A DNA stretch of 64,000 bases from Eulemur rufifrons (GCF_041146395.1 NC_091012.1:13754193-13818192); one strand, 5' to 3'. Shown: positions 1 through 13,559, numbered from the stretch's first letter. Translations and numbers: made by a program. Notes: generated by a model from the sequence alone, not told the origin.

Positions 1-290
1 GAAAACTAAAGACAGAGATAAATTTTTGAAATCAGTGAAAGAGAAATGACACCTTACCTAAAGGGAATAAGAATTCAACTGACAGGGGAATTCCTATCAG
101 AAAACATGGAGGCCAGAAAAGTGGCACAAGAGCTTTCAAGTGCAAAAAATCATCTAACTACACCAACTAAAAAAAAGGGAAGAGTGGATTTTAAAGAAAT
201 GACCCAGCTATAGGGTGCCAGTATGAAACTCACTTCAAATACAGTGATGAAAATAGATTGAAAGTACACATGAATGTTCATGGCACCTTT
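1..290 (+). repeat. Old L1 fragment with internal deletion
   Basis: A non-coding fragment of an old LINE-1. Its 5' part matches L1 internal sequence with the motif 'aaaacatggaggccagaaaag'. It then jumps to ORF2-like sequence ('gaaactcacttcaaata') and to the ORF2 3' part. The same chimeric order recurs at 40372-40661 with only scattered differences, so the two share a common ancestor copy. It is interrupted at about 290 by a younger reverse-strand L1 tail. Confidence 0.75.
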
Positions 291-660
291 ATTTATATAT
301 TTTTTATTTATTTATTTATTTTTATTTCAGCTTATTATGCAGGTACAAAAGTTCAGGTTACATAAGTTGACAAAATTTATTGTTTTGGGACTTTCTGATA
401 AAGACCATTCTCACTGGAGATAAGTGATATCTCACTGTGGCTTTGATGTGCATTTCCCTGATGAGTAGAGATTTTGAGAATTTTTCATGTTTGTTGGCCA
501 TTGATCTGTCTTCTTTTGAAAAGTTTCTGTTCATGTCCTTTGCCTACTTTTTAATGGGGATGTTTTCTTTTTTCTTTCTGATTTTCCTGAGTTCTACATA
601 GGTTCTAGTCATGAGCCCTTTATCAGATGTGTAGCATGCAAATATTTTGTCCCACATAAA
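291..660 (-). repeat. Younger lemur-type L1 3' end, reverse strand
   Basis: On the reverse strand this ends in the lemur-type tail (taacctgaacttttgtacc ... ataagctgaaataaaaa) read from 352 down to 300. It continues into ORF2 3' sequence from about 660. It is inserted into the old L1 fragment to its left and has no intact reading frame. Confidence 0.75.
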
Positions 661-2340
661 GCTGTTTTTAAGAAGCAATCCCAAGAGTAATATGAGCAAT
701 GTGGTGTCATTTCTATAAATTGATGGACGGCTGGAGTATTAGATAGAAACCTTTGGTCAGTAGAGCTGACATTCATATTTCCTGAGTCTATGCCAATTTT
801 TCATTCATGTTCCTATTTCCTTCTCCTTTTCCTTCCCTTGTTTCTCATCCTTTCAAAAGCAGGCCCTTTCTTGTCACTTATTAGCTTCATGGTTCTTTTA
901 TTTGAAAATATTTCTCTTCTCGTCCTTTCCTCCCTGCCTCCCATCCTCTCTCCCTTCCTTCTTTCCTTTCTTCCTGTTTTCAAAAGCAGGATTAGTATTT
1001 TCTCAGAGAATGATTTCAAGCTGGTTTTCAATAACTGATTGTAATCAGCATCAGATTCTCCCTTCAATCCACCATAATTCCTCACAGTGTCAGACTCATC
1101 CTCTGGGGGTTGTTTGGAAGAGCGCAGATCTGTGAGAGAGTAGAGGAAGTTTGTCACACAGGAACGGGGGTGAGAGTGGGCAGTTGCCATTCCATGCAGG
1201 TCTGAGGCCCTGGCTATGCACTTTCCAGCTGAGTGTCTTAATTTCTTAATCTTCTCCTTTCCTCGTCTCCTCAGTGCTGCTGAGTATCTTTATATTCAAA
1301 ATGGGCAGCATGTGTTTAAATCATGCTGTCTGGTGCTTGGACCAATGATATATTTTTTTCTCCTTAATGGTCTATCTTGTATTTGCAGCCCTTGTTTCTG
1401 ATTATTTCGAGAGTTACTCATGTCTAGCTGTTGGAATGAAGGAGAGAAGAGGACTCTGGAACAAGCAGTGTGAGTAGAGAGAGTGGAGAATCTCATCCAT
1501 TAATGCCGGAATCATATAGCTAGTTCCAGGGAGGTAAATGAGGCCTTAGGTAGGGGTGGGTGCTCTGCAGGATGATATTGCCCCTAAAGTAGCCTTTTCG
1601 GCAGCTTGTGGGGGGTGTTGCTCTTCGGGGAGCAAGGTTGGGCTGGATGTCTAGTTCTGACTTTCCTGCTGTCTCTCTGCTTGACTGAGATCCTCATTTT
1701 CTTTTCACAGCACACTCCAGAACACTGACAAGTCAGATTCCTGTATTTAAAACAAAATCATAGCAGAGACTAACAATTCCAGGAACTCTATCTTCTAGAC
1801 AAAGGGATTGCTTCTGCTTTCTTTCTTTCCCCAATGCTTCTATATAGCTGATCTCTTTCTGCAGTGTTGATAGATGGCCTAGCAATCTGGTCTACTCTTC
1901 TCTCCTTTCCTCTCTTCCCACTTTTTTCTTTCCACTATTTTGCCTGAAGGCTGATCAGAGTGAAGACTATGGCTGCAGTGGGTCCATGATGGGTGGGAGT
2001 AGAATTCTTCAGAGATCCTATCTTGCTCCACCTTTACTAGTTTTCTTGGGCACTAATCAGAGTCCAGTACACAGTGGGCACTGGGAGCAACTGTCTTTAG
2101 TCTCCTCTCTGGTGCAAAGAACCTATAAAGATTCTAGTGTTCTACCTTCTGGGGACTATGGTCTCAGGCTGGCTGGCCAGCTCATGGCCTCTTCAATGGG
2201 TGATGCACTTGGTACTTGGAAGAACCTCTGGCAGTGGGGGTACTGATTTGGGAAGGCATGAGGCGCACTTTCTCCCTGGCACCCTGTGAGCATTTTCATA
2301 TCCAGAAGCCTGGGAGGGAGCAAGGGAAAACCCTAAAGAA
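661..2340. other. Unassigned sequence, no gene seen
   Basis: I see no convincing gene or recognised repeat family here. 780-1000 is strongly pyrimidine-rich (ctt/tcc runs), which gives spurious open frames on both strands. The rest is unremarkable unique-looking DNA. Confidence 0.4.
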
Positions 2341-5300
2341 ACTGTAGTTCAGAAAGGTTACAGGTTGTAAGGTCAGCACAGAAAAATTAATTTTACTTAT
2401 ATATGGCTATAACAAAAAATTAAAAATAAACACTAACAGAATTTGTCACCACTAGATTTGGCCTATAAGAAATGCTTAAAATTACTCTATATGTTGAACA
2501 AAACAATCGACACCCAACATCGTGGAAACAACCAAAAGTAAAAACTCACAGCTCTTGCAAAACAGTAATACAAGGGAGAAAACAAAGCAAATAGGTAGCA
2601 ATCAACATGATGACTCATGTAATATCTAACATATAAATATTAACATTGAATGTAAATGGTCTAAATGCCCCACTTAAAAGACACAGATTGGTGGAATAGA
2701 TTAAAAAAAAAACACAACCCAAATATACTCTGTCTTCAAGAAGCTCGTTTAACTTGTAAAGATTTTCATAGACTGAAAGTAATGGGGTGGAAAATAATAT
2801 TCCACACAAATGGATACCAATAACAAGCAGGAGTAGCTATTCTTATACGAGTTGAAACAGACTTAAATCAGCAACAGTAAAAAAAGACAAAAATGGTCAT
2901 TATACAATGATAAAGGGATGAATTCAACAAGAAGTTGTAACAATTATAAATATATATGCACCTAAAGCAGCAGCTCCCAGAGTCATAAAACAAATACCAC
3001 TAGACTTAAGGAAAGAAACAAACAGCAGGATCATAGCATCCAGGGACTTCTACACTGCACTGACAGAACTTAGCAGATCATTGGATCTAAGATATTTACA
3101 AAACATTCTACCCCCAAATGACAGACTATACATTCCACTTATCAGATACATGGAACATTATCCAAGATAGATCATATGTTAGAGCACACAACAAGTCTCA
3201 GGAAATTTAAAAAAAAAATTAAGTTCATACCATATATCTTCTCAGGCCACAGTGGAATGAAAGAAGAAATCAACTCCAAGAGGAACTCTCAAAACTACAC
3301 AAATATATGGAGATTTAGAAACCTGCTGCTGAAGGATCTTTGGGTCAATGACAAAATCAAGATGGAAATCAGAAGCTTTTTTGAATTGAATGACAAAAAT
3401 GACACAAGCTTCCAAAATTGCTGGGGCACAGGAAAAGCAGTTCTGAGAGGAAAGTTCACAGCACTAAAAGCCAACATGAAAAAGACATAAAGATCACACA
3501 TTAACAACCTAATGTCACACCTCAAGGAAACAGAAAAAGGAGAAGAAACCAAATCCAAAGCTAGCAGAAGAAATGAAATAAAGATCAAAGCAGAATTAAA
3601 CAAAATTGAAACAAAGAAACCGCCAGAGAATGAATGAAATGAAATCTTGGCTCTTTGAAAAGAGAAACAAAAGAAATAGGCCACTAGATAGCCTAAGGAA
3701 GAATAGAAGAGAAAGAGTTCAAATAAGCTCCATCAGAAATAAAAAGAATACATTACAATTCGTATCACAGAAATGAAAAATGCCATCCAAGACTACTAGG
3801 AAAACCTCTACACACACAAACTAGAAAATCTAGAGAAAATGGATACAGTTTTGGAAAAGCACACAACTTCCCAGGCTTGAATCAGGAAGAAATAGAAATC
3901 CTTACCTGACCAATAGCAAGCAGTGAGATTGAAAGAGTAATAAAAAAAATATCCCAATACCAAAAGGCCCGGGACCACACAGATTCACAGCTGAATTCTA
4001 CCAGACCTACAAGGAAGAACTGGCACCTATTGTACTGAAACTATTCCACAACATTGAGAAGGAGGGAATCCTTCCTAACTCATTCTACGAAGCCAGCATC
4101 ACCCTGATAACAAAGCCAGGAAAAGAAGCAACAAGAATAAAAGAAAACTACAGACCAATATCTCACATGAATAAAGATGCAAAAATCCTCAACAAAACAC
4201 CAGCAAAGCAAATCCAATGGCACATCGAGAAGATAGATGAAAACATAGGGGGAAAACTCCTTGACATTGGTTTTGGCAATGGTTTTATGCCTATGACTCC
4301 AAAAAGCACAGACAACAAAAACAAAAACAAACAAGAGGAGCTATATCAAACTAAACATTCTGCACAGCAAGGGAAAAATCAATGACATGAAAAGGCAACA
4401 TACAGAATGGGAGAAAATACTTGCAAACCATGTATCTGATAAGAAGCTTATATTCAAAACCTATAAGAAACTCATACAACTCAATGGCAAAGAAAAAAAA
4501 GAAACACCTTAAAAATAGGCAAAGGATCTGAATACACGTTTCTCTGAAGAAGACATACAAGTGACCAACAGGTATATAACAAAGTGCTCAGCATCACTAA
4601 TCATTAGGGAAATGAAAATCAAAACCACAGTGAGATACCGCCTCACACTTGTTAGGATGGCTACTGTCCAAAGTGAAATGATAACAAGCGTTGGTGAGTA
4701 TATGGAGAACAGGAAACCCTTGTACACTGTTGCTGGGAATGTGAATTGGCACAGCCGTCATGGAAAATAGCATGAAAATCCCTCAAAACAATAACAGTAG
4801 AACTATCCTGTGATCCAGCAATCTCAGTTCTGGTTATATATCCAAAGGAATTGAAATCAGGATCTCAGAGAGATATTTGCACTCCCATGTTCATTGCAGT
4901 GTTATTGACAATAGTCAACAAATGGAGACAACCTAAATTTCATCAATAAATGAATGGATAAAGAAAATGTGAGTGTTATCCAGACATAAAAAACAAGAAA
5001 ATCTTGCCATTTGCTACAACATGGATGAACCTGGAGGGCACTATGCTAAGAGAAAAATAAGCCATGCACAGAAAGACAAATACCGCATGATCTCACTTAC
5101 ATGTGGAATCTAAAGAAGTCAAACTCATAGAAACAGAGAGTAGAAAGGTGGTTGCCCAGGGCTGGGGTTGGGAGAAATGGGGGAATTTTGGTCAATGGGT
5201 ACAAACTTTCAGTTAGATGAATACGTTCTGGAGATCTAATGTACAACACCATAAATATAGTTAATGGTAACGAACTGTATACTTGAAATTTTCTAACAGA

Positions 5301-5460
5301 GCAGATCTTAAATGTTCTTGCTACACATACAAAATAGTAACTATATGAGTCGATGTTAATTGTGCTAAACACTTCACAATGTATATGTATATCAAAACAT
5401 CAGATTGTATACCTTAAATATATACAATTTTTATTTGTCAAGAAAAAAATAATTTTCAAA
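2341..5460 (+). repeat. Old L1 with decayed ORF2 and 3' UTR
   Basis: A long forward-strand L1. The ORF2 5' part is at about 2640-2830 ('atgtaaatggtctaaatgc'). Reverse-transcriptase-region sequence covers 3170-4160, including a frame with 'GKAVLRGKFTALKANMKKT' at 3424-3487. ORF2 C-terminal and 3' UTR sequence follows to 5460. Stops and frameshifts break every stretch, so it encodes nothing functional. The sequence jumps at about 4160-4250, consistent with an internal deletion. Confidence 0.85.
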
Positions 5461-5499
5461 AGTAGAATAAAATTGGAAGACGTATGTTAGCTGATTTTT

Positions 5500-6605
5500 T
5501 AAAAATCTTTTTTCCCCATTTATGATTTATTTGAATCTATGCATGGGATACAAGTGCAATTACACTATCTAACTTTAAGACAATGCTACGATAATCAAGA
5601 CACTATGATATTGGCTCAAGGATAGACACATAGCTGAATGAAATTGATCACAGAATACAGAAATAGCCCTACACGAGTATGGCCTGTAGTTTTACAAAGA
5701 TCTAAGACAATTAAATTGAAAACAGTTGGTCTTTTCAAGAAATAGTATTGGAACAGTTAGACATCCATGTGTAAGAAATTATCATATACCTAAATGTTAA
5801 ATGAAAAACAATTACACTTCTAAAGAAAGCATGGGAGAAAATCTCATGACCTGCCATAGGCAAAGAGATCTTGAACGCGACACCAAAAGCATGATTCCTA
5901 AAGGACAAAAATTAAATTAGACTTCCTGAGAATTAACAACTTTTGATCTGAGAAAGACAGAATAAAAGTCAAAAAGGTAAGCTAACAACGGGAACAAAAT
6001 ATTCGCAGATCATATATCCAACGAAGAATTTCTATATGGAATACATAAAGGGCTTTCAAAACTTGAAAATTAGAAAAAAAAATGACCCAGTTTTAGGAAT
6101 TGACAAAGTACCTCCATAAGTACTTTACCAAAGCGGGCATATAATGGCAAATAAGCACATGAAAGTGGTTTACATCCATTGGCCATTAAATAAATGGAAA
6201 TTGAAATAAAAATGAGATAACATGGCACAGATTTAGAGAGGATTATAATAAAAGTACTGACAGTATTAACCAGGACAAAGAACAACTTGAAATCTCATGC
6301 ATTAGTGTGAGAGAGTAAAATGTTACAGCCACTGTGGAAAATGATTGGGTAATGTCTTATAAACACACACTTACCATATGGCTGAGCAATGCCACTCCTG
6401 GGAGCAACAAATCTGCAGGATCACACAAAAACCTACACCTAACTATTTATGGCAGCCCTATTCATATTTGCCCAAATCTGCAAACAACCCATGCAGCCAC
6501 ACAGTGGTACACTACTCTGCAATAAAAAGGGAGGTATTGATATGCACAACAACTTGGATCTAACTGAAAGGCATTTTGATGACAAATGTATTCATAACAA
6601 AATGA
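5500..6605 (+). repeat. Second decayed L1 ORF2 3' half
   Basis: This resembles L1 ORF2 sequence downstream of the reverse-transcriptase core (for example 'caagacactatgatattggc'). It runs to the ORF2 end region at about 6480-6600 ('cacagtggtacactactctg'). It follows the preceding L1 in the same orientation but is a separate, more diverged copy. There are stops in every frame. Confidence 0.75.
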
Positions 6606-6619
6606 GGAACTACTCGTGA

Positions 6620-7350
6620 AAATTACGGTTCTTGTTTATGTAACCGGTCACATAGTGGTAGCTGGTATTTCTAACCACCTTCTACTACCCATTCTGTACT
6701 CCCTTTGCTTTCTGCACCTCAGCTGGCTGTGGTCCTGTAGCTGGTGGAGTGACCCAAAGTCCATTCTTGTAAGGTCAGCCATTCATAGTCCTACCAGGAT
6801 TGGGTGGTTGTAATTTCTCACTGACCTTAATCACAGGACATGGCAATGCTATGGGACTCCCTGAGGGATCTCCTGTATTCAAGACATGCTCTTCCTTGCC
6901 TCTATGGTGGAGCAGCAGTCCAGTTTCCCCTTGCTAGTCCAGATCAGTCACCCCAGCCAACACAGCAACTCTTAGTCTGTTGAGTCAGAGGCATGAAGAG
7001 CCCAAAGTGACTGGTGGCAGTCTTCACTTCCAGTTGAGTGGAATCTCTGTTGTGTCTCCTGGAGGAAGCATTCCTCCACCTGGAACTAAGACTTCTAGGC
7101 CAGCAGAGCCTAAGGTTGTTGTGAGAACAGGAAACAGAACTTTTGCTGGTAGGTCACTAGGGGTAAGGTGAGTGGTGCCATGCCACTTCCACCCTTTAAT
7201 TCCTGGACCTTTGAAACCTGGCTATGACAGGACCCACACCATATATTGGATGCTGGTTCAGAGCATATACTGCCTTCTGGAGAACCGCAGCCCTGCAAAG
7301 TATTGTCACCTACCTGGTGCTGTTAACTGTGACTTCAAAAGGCCATTACC
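6620..7350 (+). repeat. Ancient interspersed repeat, family not assigned
   Basis: The composition and phrasing ('cctctatggtggagcagcagtc', 'taggtcactaggggtaagg') recall an old mammalian interspersed element, but I cannot name the family with confidence. Short open frames here look accidental. Confidence 0.35.
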
Positions 7351-7710
7351 CTGTTATTTTTCACAAATACATATGTTTGTGTATCTATACATATACATAT
7401 ATATAGCAAATACCTTTATTTCCTTTCCTCCTGTACTCCCTTATCATGTAACATACATGTGTTGACCTGCTATCAGTATTTCAGTATTGTTGATTTTATG
7501 TAATATTATTTAAGTTATGGGATATCAGCACAAGAAAAACCTGATTGAAGGAACTCATCTCCTCTTCTGGGGAAACGATTAGTATATGTCCATTTGTGTG
7601 CAGGACAGCTGTATTAAGTTAAACAGAATCACAACCTTGCTCTTGTCTTTATTTGGACGTTAGGTATGGTCTAAGCAGCTGTGTATAGGTGCTAAGTGGA
7701 GACGGGTTTG
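7351..7710. other. Unassigned AT-rich stretch
   Basis: AT-rich sequence with a short TA-type run near 7385-7405. No gene or repeat recognised. Confidence 0.35.
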
Positions 7711-7714
7711 ACTG

Positions 7715-8060
7715 GTGATGGTTAATTTTATGTGCCGACTTGGCTGGGCTCAGATAGCTGGTCAAACATTGTATCTGAATGTGTCTGTGAGGTGTTTTTG
7801 AAAGACGTTGGCATTTCAGTCAGTAGACTGAGTAAAGAAGATCGCCCTTACCAATGTGCCAGCCACTGAGAGTGTCCCCAGAACAAAAAAAGTGGAAGGA
7901 GGGTGAATTTTCTCAATTTCTGAGCTAGGATATCCATCTTCACCTGTTCCCAGACCACTCATCTCTGGGTTGTCAGACCTGCAGACTCCAGGACTTATCC
8001 CAGCAGCTCCACTGCTCCCTGCTATTCTCACTTCTGTTTCTGTGGAGAATGCAGACTATT
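7715..8060 (+). repeat. Interspersed repeat of 'gatggttaattttatgtg' type
   Basis: Begins 'tgatggttaattttatgtgc' and continues with 'gtgtctgtgaggtgtttt' and 'gtagactgagtaaagaagat'. A second member of the same family lies at 25460-26080, where the characteristic end 'ctctggataaccctgactga' is present. Here that end is missing, so the copy is 3'-truncated. Family name not assigned. Confidence 0.6.
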
Positions 8061-9660
8061 ACAAGCATGTAGGCCACTATCTACACAGCACTCTGCTTAA
8101 CTTAAACCCATGTCCTGAAGTTCCCCCTGTTGATGTAGCCAAACATCAAGTCCAGCCCTGACTCCCATCCACATAGACAGACCCATTTTCCCAGTGGGCA
8201 CCTCCACCCGGATGGGCCAGAGCAACTCCCCATCTGCACAGTCCCCACTGACCTCATCCTCCACATTCTTCTTCATCCCATCACGACCAACTCTTCCTCC
8301 CTCCCCCTTACCTTCAGCTAACAGGAGCGGCTTCCACTTAGTCTGCAGCCCCCAAAGTCAGATCATTAAAGATTCTCGACATCATTTCACAGACCCCGAC
8401 TTCCTAAAACTCTCACGTGTGTCTCCACCTCACCACCCTCCCCGCAGAAGATTGAAGTAACTGGTCCCTTCTTTTGTTTTGTTTACTTGGTGTTTTTCCT
8501 CAATAGATGTTCAATAAGGGTTTGCTGGATGAATGAATGAAGGAGGGAATGGATGGATCAAAATACCAGAGGGTCCCATTGGCCGATTCAAAGTGTGGAG
8601 GCTGCTCTCCGCCTGGGCCTTCTGCCTTCACAGAAGGCACATGCCACAACTGTTCATCTGACATCAGAATTCTCCTGGACTGTCCCTGAGAGTGTCATCG
8701 GACGTCTCATCCCCCGCCCAATCACTGTTGTGTAGGTGTGGATGCTGCAAACATGATGGGGCTTGATGCTTCCTGTACTGGGCCCCACACTTCCCCGTCA
8801 GTTTGACAAGGAAGGGTGCCAGCTCCTTTGTCACGGCACGTCCACAGCCAGCCCCTGATCAGCAGAGTCTGGGGTGATTAACTCCAGGGCTTCCTTCCCC
8901 CAGATTCCCCTCGAAGCAGCCACACTACTGCCTTCCCCTGCCCAGTTAACTTCCAGGCCGGTCTCACCTGTCAGTATCGATTGCCAACCCACCCAACCAT
9001 GCAGTGGTGTTTGAGGGGGCCAAGGGTACACAGGGGATGAAACCCCGGCCGCCACAGGCGTTGAGACAGCTCTCAGCCTGGGACCCTGTCCAGGGTGCAC
9101 CAGACCACTAGATGGGTCAAGGGACTTGAGGGGACTCACGCAGAATGATGCAGGGCACCAGCTATGCTCTTCCAGACTGAGCTGGGAGCTCCTAAGGGGT
9201 CTGGGGTGCCTTCATCCACCTAGCAGGCATGGCCACTCACATCACACTGCAGCTTCCACCTGGGGACAAACGATGGGCCCCAGATTTCCCAAGCCCATTC
9301 AAGGGCCTTGTCCTGTCCTCCATCCTCCCTGGCCCTTCCCTCCCTCTGGTCCTTCCCCCAGTGGGCTGAGATCTGGAGGTAGAGCTCTGAGTGCCAGCCT
9401 GCCTGGGGCTCTGTGGCCGTGGCTTTGCAAGTGTTCTCTCTCCTGGACTCTGGCCACCACTGTCTTCTGGATCCCCCCAACACTCCTCACTTGCCGAGGA
9501 GGCCTGTCCACTCTCCTTCCCTGGCTCCTGGTCACTCTGACCAAATCTTTCCTTCACTAAAGGAAATGGTACATTGTATTTCTGATGTTTAAATCAATCC
9601 TAGAGGTATAGTGTTACCCAGGACATCACTGCCTGAATCCAGCTTCATCTAGGGAAGGAA
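8061..9660. other. Mostly unassigned; L2/MIR-like tail at 8490-8550
   Basis: 8490-8550 reads 'caatagatgttcaataaggg' followed by 'gaatgaatgaaggag', the usual end of an L2-type element. The remaining sequence is GC-moderate. It holds several overlapping open frames at 9126-9560 on both strands, none with recognisable domains or a consistent coding signature. I call no gene. Confidence 0.4.
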
Positions 9661-9679
9661 TTAACCTAATCTGAGACAG

Positions 9680-10400
9680 TGGAGATGCAAATTAAAATAA
9701 CAGTGAAACAAGATTTCTTCACCAAATTTTATTCTTAATTTCACCAAAATTTAAAAGACTAATAAAATAAGATATTTGTTAGCATGTAGGATCTTCACAT
9801 ACATTTCTGAGAAAATGAATTGGTACAGTGTTTTTGGAATAAAATTTTGACGATATTTGTAAAAAGTAAACTATGCATGCCATTTCCTCTTTCAGCCAAT
9901 GTCCGTGCTAATGTATCTTTCTTATAAGAAAATATGCATATTTGCCCAAAAATTTGAGGTTCAGAGATATTATTTCAGTTCCACAAATCATAGCAACAAA
10001 TGGAAAACAGCTTACATGTTCATCAGGAGAAGAAAGGTTTAGTTAACTGTGACACACAGCTACTTTACAGTTCTAGGGAGCAGTTACAAAAGTGCGGGTG
10101 GGAAGATCCTGCACCCATCTTATTAAGTGGCAAAGGCATGTGGTAGATCAATATGTACATGATATCTGTGGGTATTTAACAGCACTGTATGTTTCCATAG
10201 TGCACCTACGTCTAAAAAACCCTATAATAAGGCTTAAAATAATACATACCATATTACTATGAACAATAGTGGTGACCTCTGAGGAGGGGACTGAACTGTG
10301 GGTGAACTTTGTAAAGAGAGGAATTGTGATTTATCTATATTTTTAGAAGTTTATGTAACGAGAATATACGCACTATTCCTTTGCAATTGAAATATCCAAA
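9680..10400 (+). repeat. Old L1 3' end (L1ME-like)
   Basis: Recognisable by the order 'gaattggtacagtgtttttgg', then 'catagcaacaaatggaaaac', then a passage resembling 'acagtggttacctctgggga' at 10266-10290. This order is typical of old L1 3' ends. No coding capacity. Confidence 0.65.
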
Positions 10401-10439
10401 TAAGCTTGACACCAAAAATAGTAGCTGTGTATTATTTGA

Positions 10440-11415
10440 AGTAACCACAAGGTCATGCAGGAAACTCTGAAATTTGAATGGCTTAACACAAGAAAAACTT
10501 ATTTTTCATGCATATAAATTCTGAAGCGTTTCCTTAGGTGCTCTCAAGTGACTCAAGGGCCCAGGCTGCTTCCTCTTTGTGACTCCCCCATCTTACATGG
10601 AGTTGCCTTGCTTGCCATTGAATGGAGGAAGAATGTGAGGAAATGGCGCCCTGGCTCTCCAGTGCCTGGATAGGACAAACAAGGCCTCTGCTTGTGATGC
10701 AGTGAAAAAGGATAGTAACATGACACTTCCTCATTACAAGTGGACTGCACTGCTCCCATGTGCCATCCTTCTCCAGGAAGGAGAGGATGACAAGATGTGT
10801 AAGAGCATTTAAAATCCTTGCCACAAACTGTTACATAGTAGGGACACAACAAAAAGCAATGGCTATAATGTGTTATGACAACACCCTTCACTGCTGGGAG
10901 GAGTTTCTGAGAAGGCCAGATTTTGCCCAAGCTCTCCAACTTTTTAAAATACTTACTACATGACAGGTGCTTTCAATTGCAGGATCACATGTAGTTTTCC
11001 AAGGATCCTGTAAATGTCAGCAGGAAGGCTTTGCCTTCTTCACTCAATGGCACTTTTCTGCACTAACCTTTGCAGCACCATCTGTCATCCCAGTAGGCTG
11101 AGGAGTTTCTCTTTCCATTTGATGTAGGGGCAAAATCTTAACCTATGATTCTCTGCTACCCTCTGCATGACTGAAGATCCGCACAGGATGTCCTTAGACA
11201 CACTGAAAGCCAGGACTTTCCTTTGGGGCAGACACACAGAGCAGAAGCAGTGGAAAGATGACGGTTATTCCATCATTTTTAACCTGAGCTGGCATGTCTA
11301 CCAAGGAACCAATTTTTAGTTCCTAGGAGGATAGCAGACTTTCAGGAATTCAGCTTCGGGAAATATTTGCTGCCTACTGATTTCCATAGTCTTTCCTCAT
11401 TTACCAATATAAAGG
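10440..11415. other. Unassigned, partly repeat-like
   Basis: 10440-10760 looks like an old LTR-type or MER repeat ('gaatggcttaacacaagaaa', 'ggcccaggctgcttcc') that I cannot name. 10760-11415 shows nothing recognisable. Confidence 0.3.
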
Positions 11416-11417
11416 TG

Positions 11418-11806
11418 ATGCTATGAACTGAGCTGTGCCCCCTTGCCCCAAATTTATATGTTGAATCCCTGAGGACCAATGTGATGTATGTGTAGATGGG
11501 GCCTTTCAGAAGTAATTAGGGTCAAATGAGGTCATGAGGATGGGGCCCTGATGATGGGATTAGTGCCCTCATAAGTAGAAACATCAGAGAGCTTTCTTGC
11601 TCTCTCTGTCTCTCTCTGCCATGTGTATACACAGAGAGGGCAGCTGTCCACAAGCCAGAAAGAGAGCCCTCACCAGGGATCAAATCTGCCAGTACCTCGG
11701 TCTCAGACTTTCCAGCCTCCAAAACTGTGAGGAATAAATATATGCTGTTTAAGCCTCACAGTCTGTGGTATTTTGTTCTGGCAGTCTAAGCTGACTAATA
11801 TGAGAG
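11418..11806 (+). repeat. Solo MaLR-type LTR
   Basis: Matches the layout of mammalian-apparent LTR retrotransposons (MLT1/MST type). 'gatggggcctttcagaagta' is followed by 'ccctcataagtagaaac' and a TCTC-rich stretch. The end is 'ccagcctccaaaactgtgag', 'aataaatatatgctgtttaa' and 'gctgactaatat'. The polyadenylation signal AATAAA is at about 11733. No internal region is visible, so it is a solo LTR. Confidence 0.8.
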
Positions 11807-12407
11807 GCTTTGGTTTTTGACCAACCTGGAAAGCTCTTTAATCTATGTATGTGCTCAGTGGCCAGTTTCAAATAAGACACCCCATTAAAATCCTATTGTA
11901 AATATCATGGGGAGGCTTAAAAACTTTCCCTCTAACTTCAGGGTTATATCTCAGGAACTGGTAAATTATGGGCCAAATCAGACTCCACTCAGCAGCTTAT
12001 TTGGAAAACATTTTGGGAAGGTCTTGAAGACATCCAACAGGATGACCAGGTGTCTAAAAGTCACTACTCAAAGTGAAAGGGAACTTTGCTATCAGAGGGG
12101 CTCCAGGGTGAGGGAAAGGGACAATTAAGGGCCTTGTGCAGAGAGTAGAAATACTCTATGTCGGGGGAGGAGAAGTGACTCTGGGCAATGCCACTGACAG
12201 CCTTTAGAGGATGCAGCCACAGAGAGCTGGGCAGCAGGCCGGATTCCAGAGTTGGACAGGCCGACACCCTGGGCAAGATTCAGGAAATGGCATGGTAATG
12301 CAGTAAAGTACTGGTACTGCACAAAAATGCTGGCATCTGGGCAGGTTTGGCTCTCAAGGAAACACATACAATCCCTAAATTGTATTTGATTCACATTGCC
12401 ATCCTCC

Positions 12408-12795
12408 TTCTTGCCTTAGTCATTGCAGGCTGCCATAAGGAAATACTATAGACCAGGAGGTCAAACAACAGACATTTATATTCTCATAGTCCTAGAGTCT
12501 GGAAAGTCTGAGACCAGGGTGCCAGGGTAGTGGGTGTCTGGTGAGGACTTTCTTTCTGGCTTACAGATGGCCACCTTCTCTGTGTGTCCTCACATGGCAG
12601 GGAGAAATAGAAAGAGCAAGCTTCTTCTCTGGGGCCTCTTCTTATAAGGGCACTAATCCCATGATGAGGGCTCCACCCTCATGGCCTTAACAAAACCGAA
12701 TTACCTCCCAAAGTCCCCATCACCAAGGACCATCACATTGGGGCTTACAGCTTCCACGTATGAATTTTGGGGGACACATTTCATTCCATAACACA
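12408..12795 (+). repeat. Interspersed repeat, first of two tandem-lying members
   Basis: Runs from 'ccttagtcattgcaggctgc' through 'acagacatttatattctcat' and 'gggcactaatcccatgatga' to 'gggggacacatttcattcc'. This is the familiar ttagtt..gctgccata..acaacagaaattt repeat of mammalian genomes. A related copy follows at 12953 in the same orientation and a short third piece lies at 30195-30290. Family name not assigned. Confidence 0.6.
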
Positions 12796-12952
12796 TTTTT
12801 GTGCCTGCTTTTAGTACCTGGACCACAGTCCTTGTTTTGTTTGCCTGAGAAACATTATGGAATCATGAGAAGAGAAATGAAGCAAGACCAACGTCTGCTT
12901 CAGGTTGGGAAGAGTGGAAACGGTGTGGGCTCTAGATGAATTCAGACCATAT

Positions 12953-13345
12953 GTATTAGTTTTCTCGGGATGCCATGAGAAGGTGCCATGGACTGGGGGG
13001 TTTAAACAACAGAAATATGTAGTGTCATTGTCCTGGAGGCTGGAAGTCCACAATCAAAGTGATGGCATGGTCGGTTTGTTCTGAAGCCTCTTTCCTTGGT
13101 TTTGGAGATGGCTGTCTTCTCCCTGCGTCTCCAAAGGGTCTTCCCTCTGTGTGTATCTCTGTTCTAATCTCCTCTTCTCATAAGGACACCAGTCATTAAA
13201 TTAGAGGCCACCCTAAGTACCTCATTTTACCTCAATGACCTCATTAAAGATTGTATCACCAAATACAGTCACAGTCTGAGGTACTGCGGGTTAGGGCTTC
13301 AGCATATGGATTTTAGGGCAGACAACATTCTGTCCATACTGGCAG
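12953..13345 (+). repeat. Interspersed repeat, second member
   Basis: Same family as the copy at 12408. 'tgtattagttttctcgggat' leads to 'ttaaacaacagaaatatg', then 'ataaggacaccagtcattaa' and 'ggttagggcttcagcatatg'. It is diverged enough from its neighbour to be an independent insertion rather than a recent tandem duplicate. Confidence 0.6.
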
Positions 13346-13530
13346 GGGATCTAGTCCTGACCCTGTTTCTTACTAGCCGTGTGTTTATGGGAATCTACCA
13401 AGCCCTGTGAGCCTTAGGTTCTTCATCTGCAAAATAGGTTTGATAGGATCTGTCTGGTAGGACTGTTGGAATGTGTGCAATGTAAGTAAAGCACCTGACA
13501 CAGTGTCTGCCATATGTTATATTTTTCCTG
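13346..13530 (+). repeat. MIR element
   Basis: Shows the MIR core order: 'tttcttactagccgtgtg', 'agccttaggttcttcatctg', 'caaaataggtttgatagg', then 'aagcacctgacacagtgtct'. Ancient SINE, non-coding. Confidence 0.75.
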
Positions 13531-13559
13531 ATTGACAGTTATTTGCATTATTAGTATAT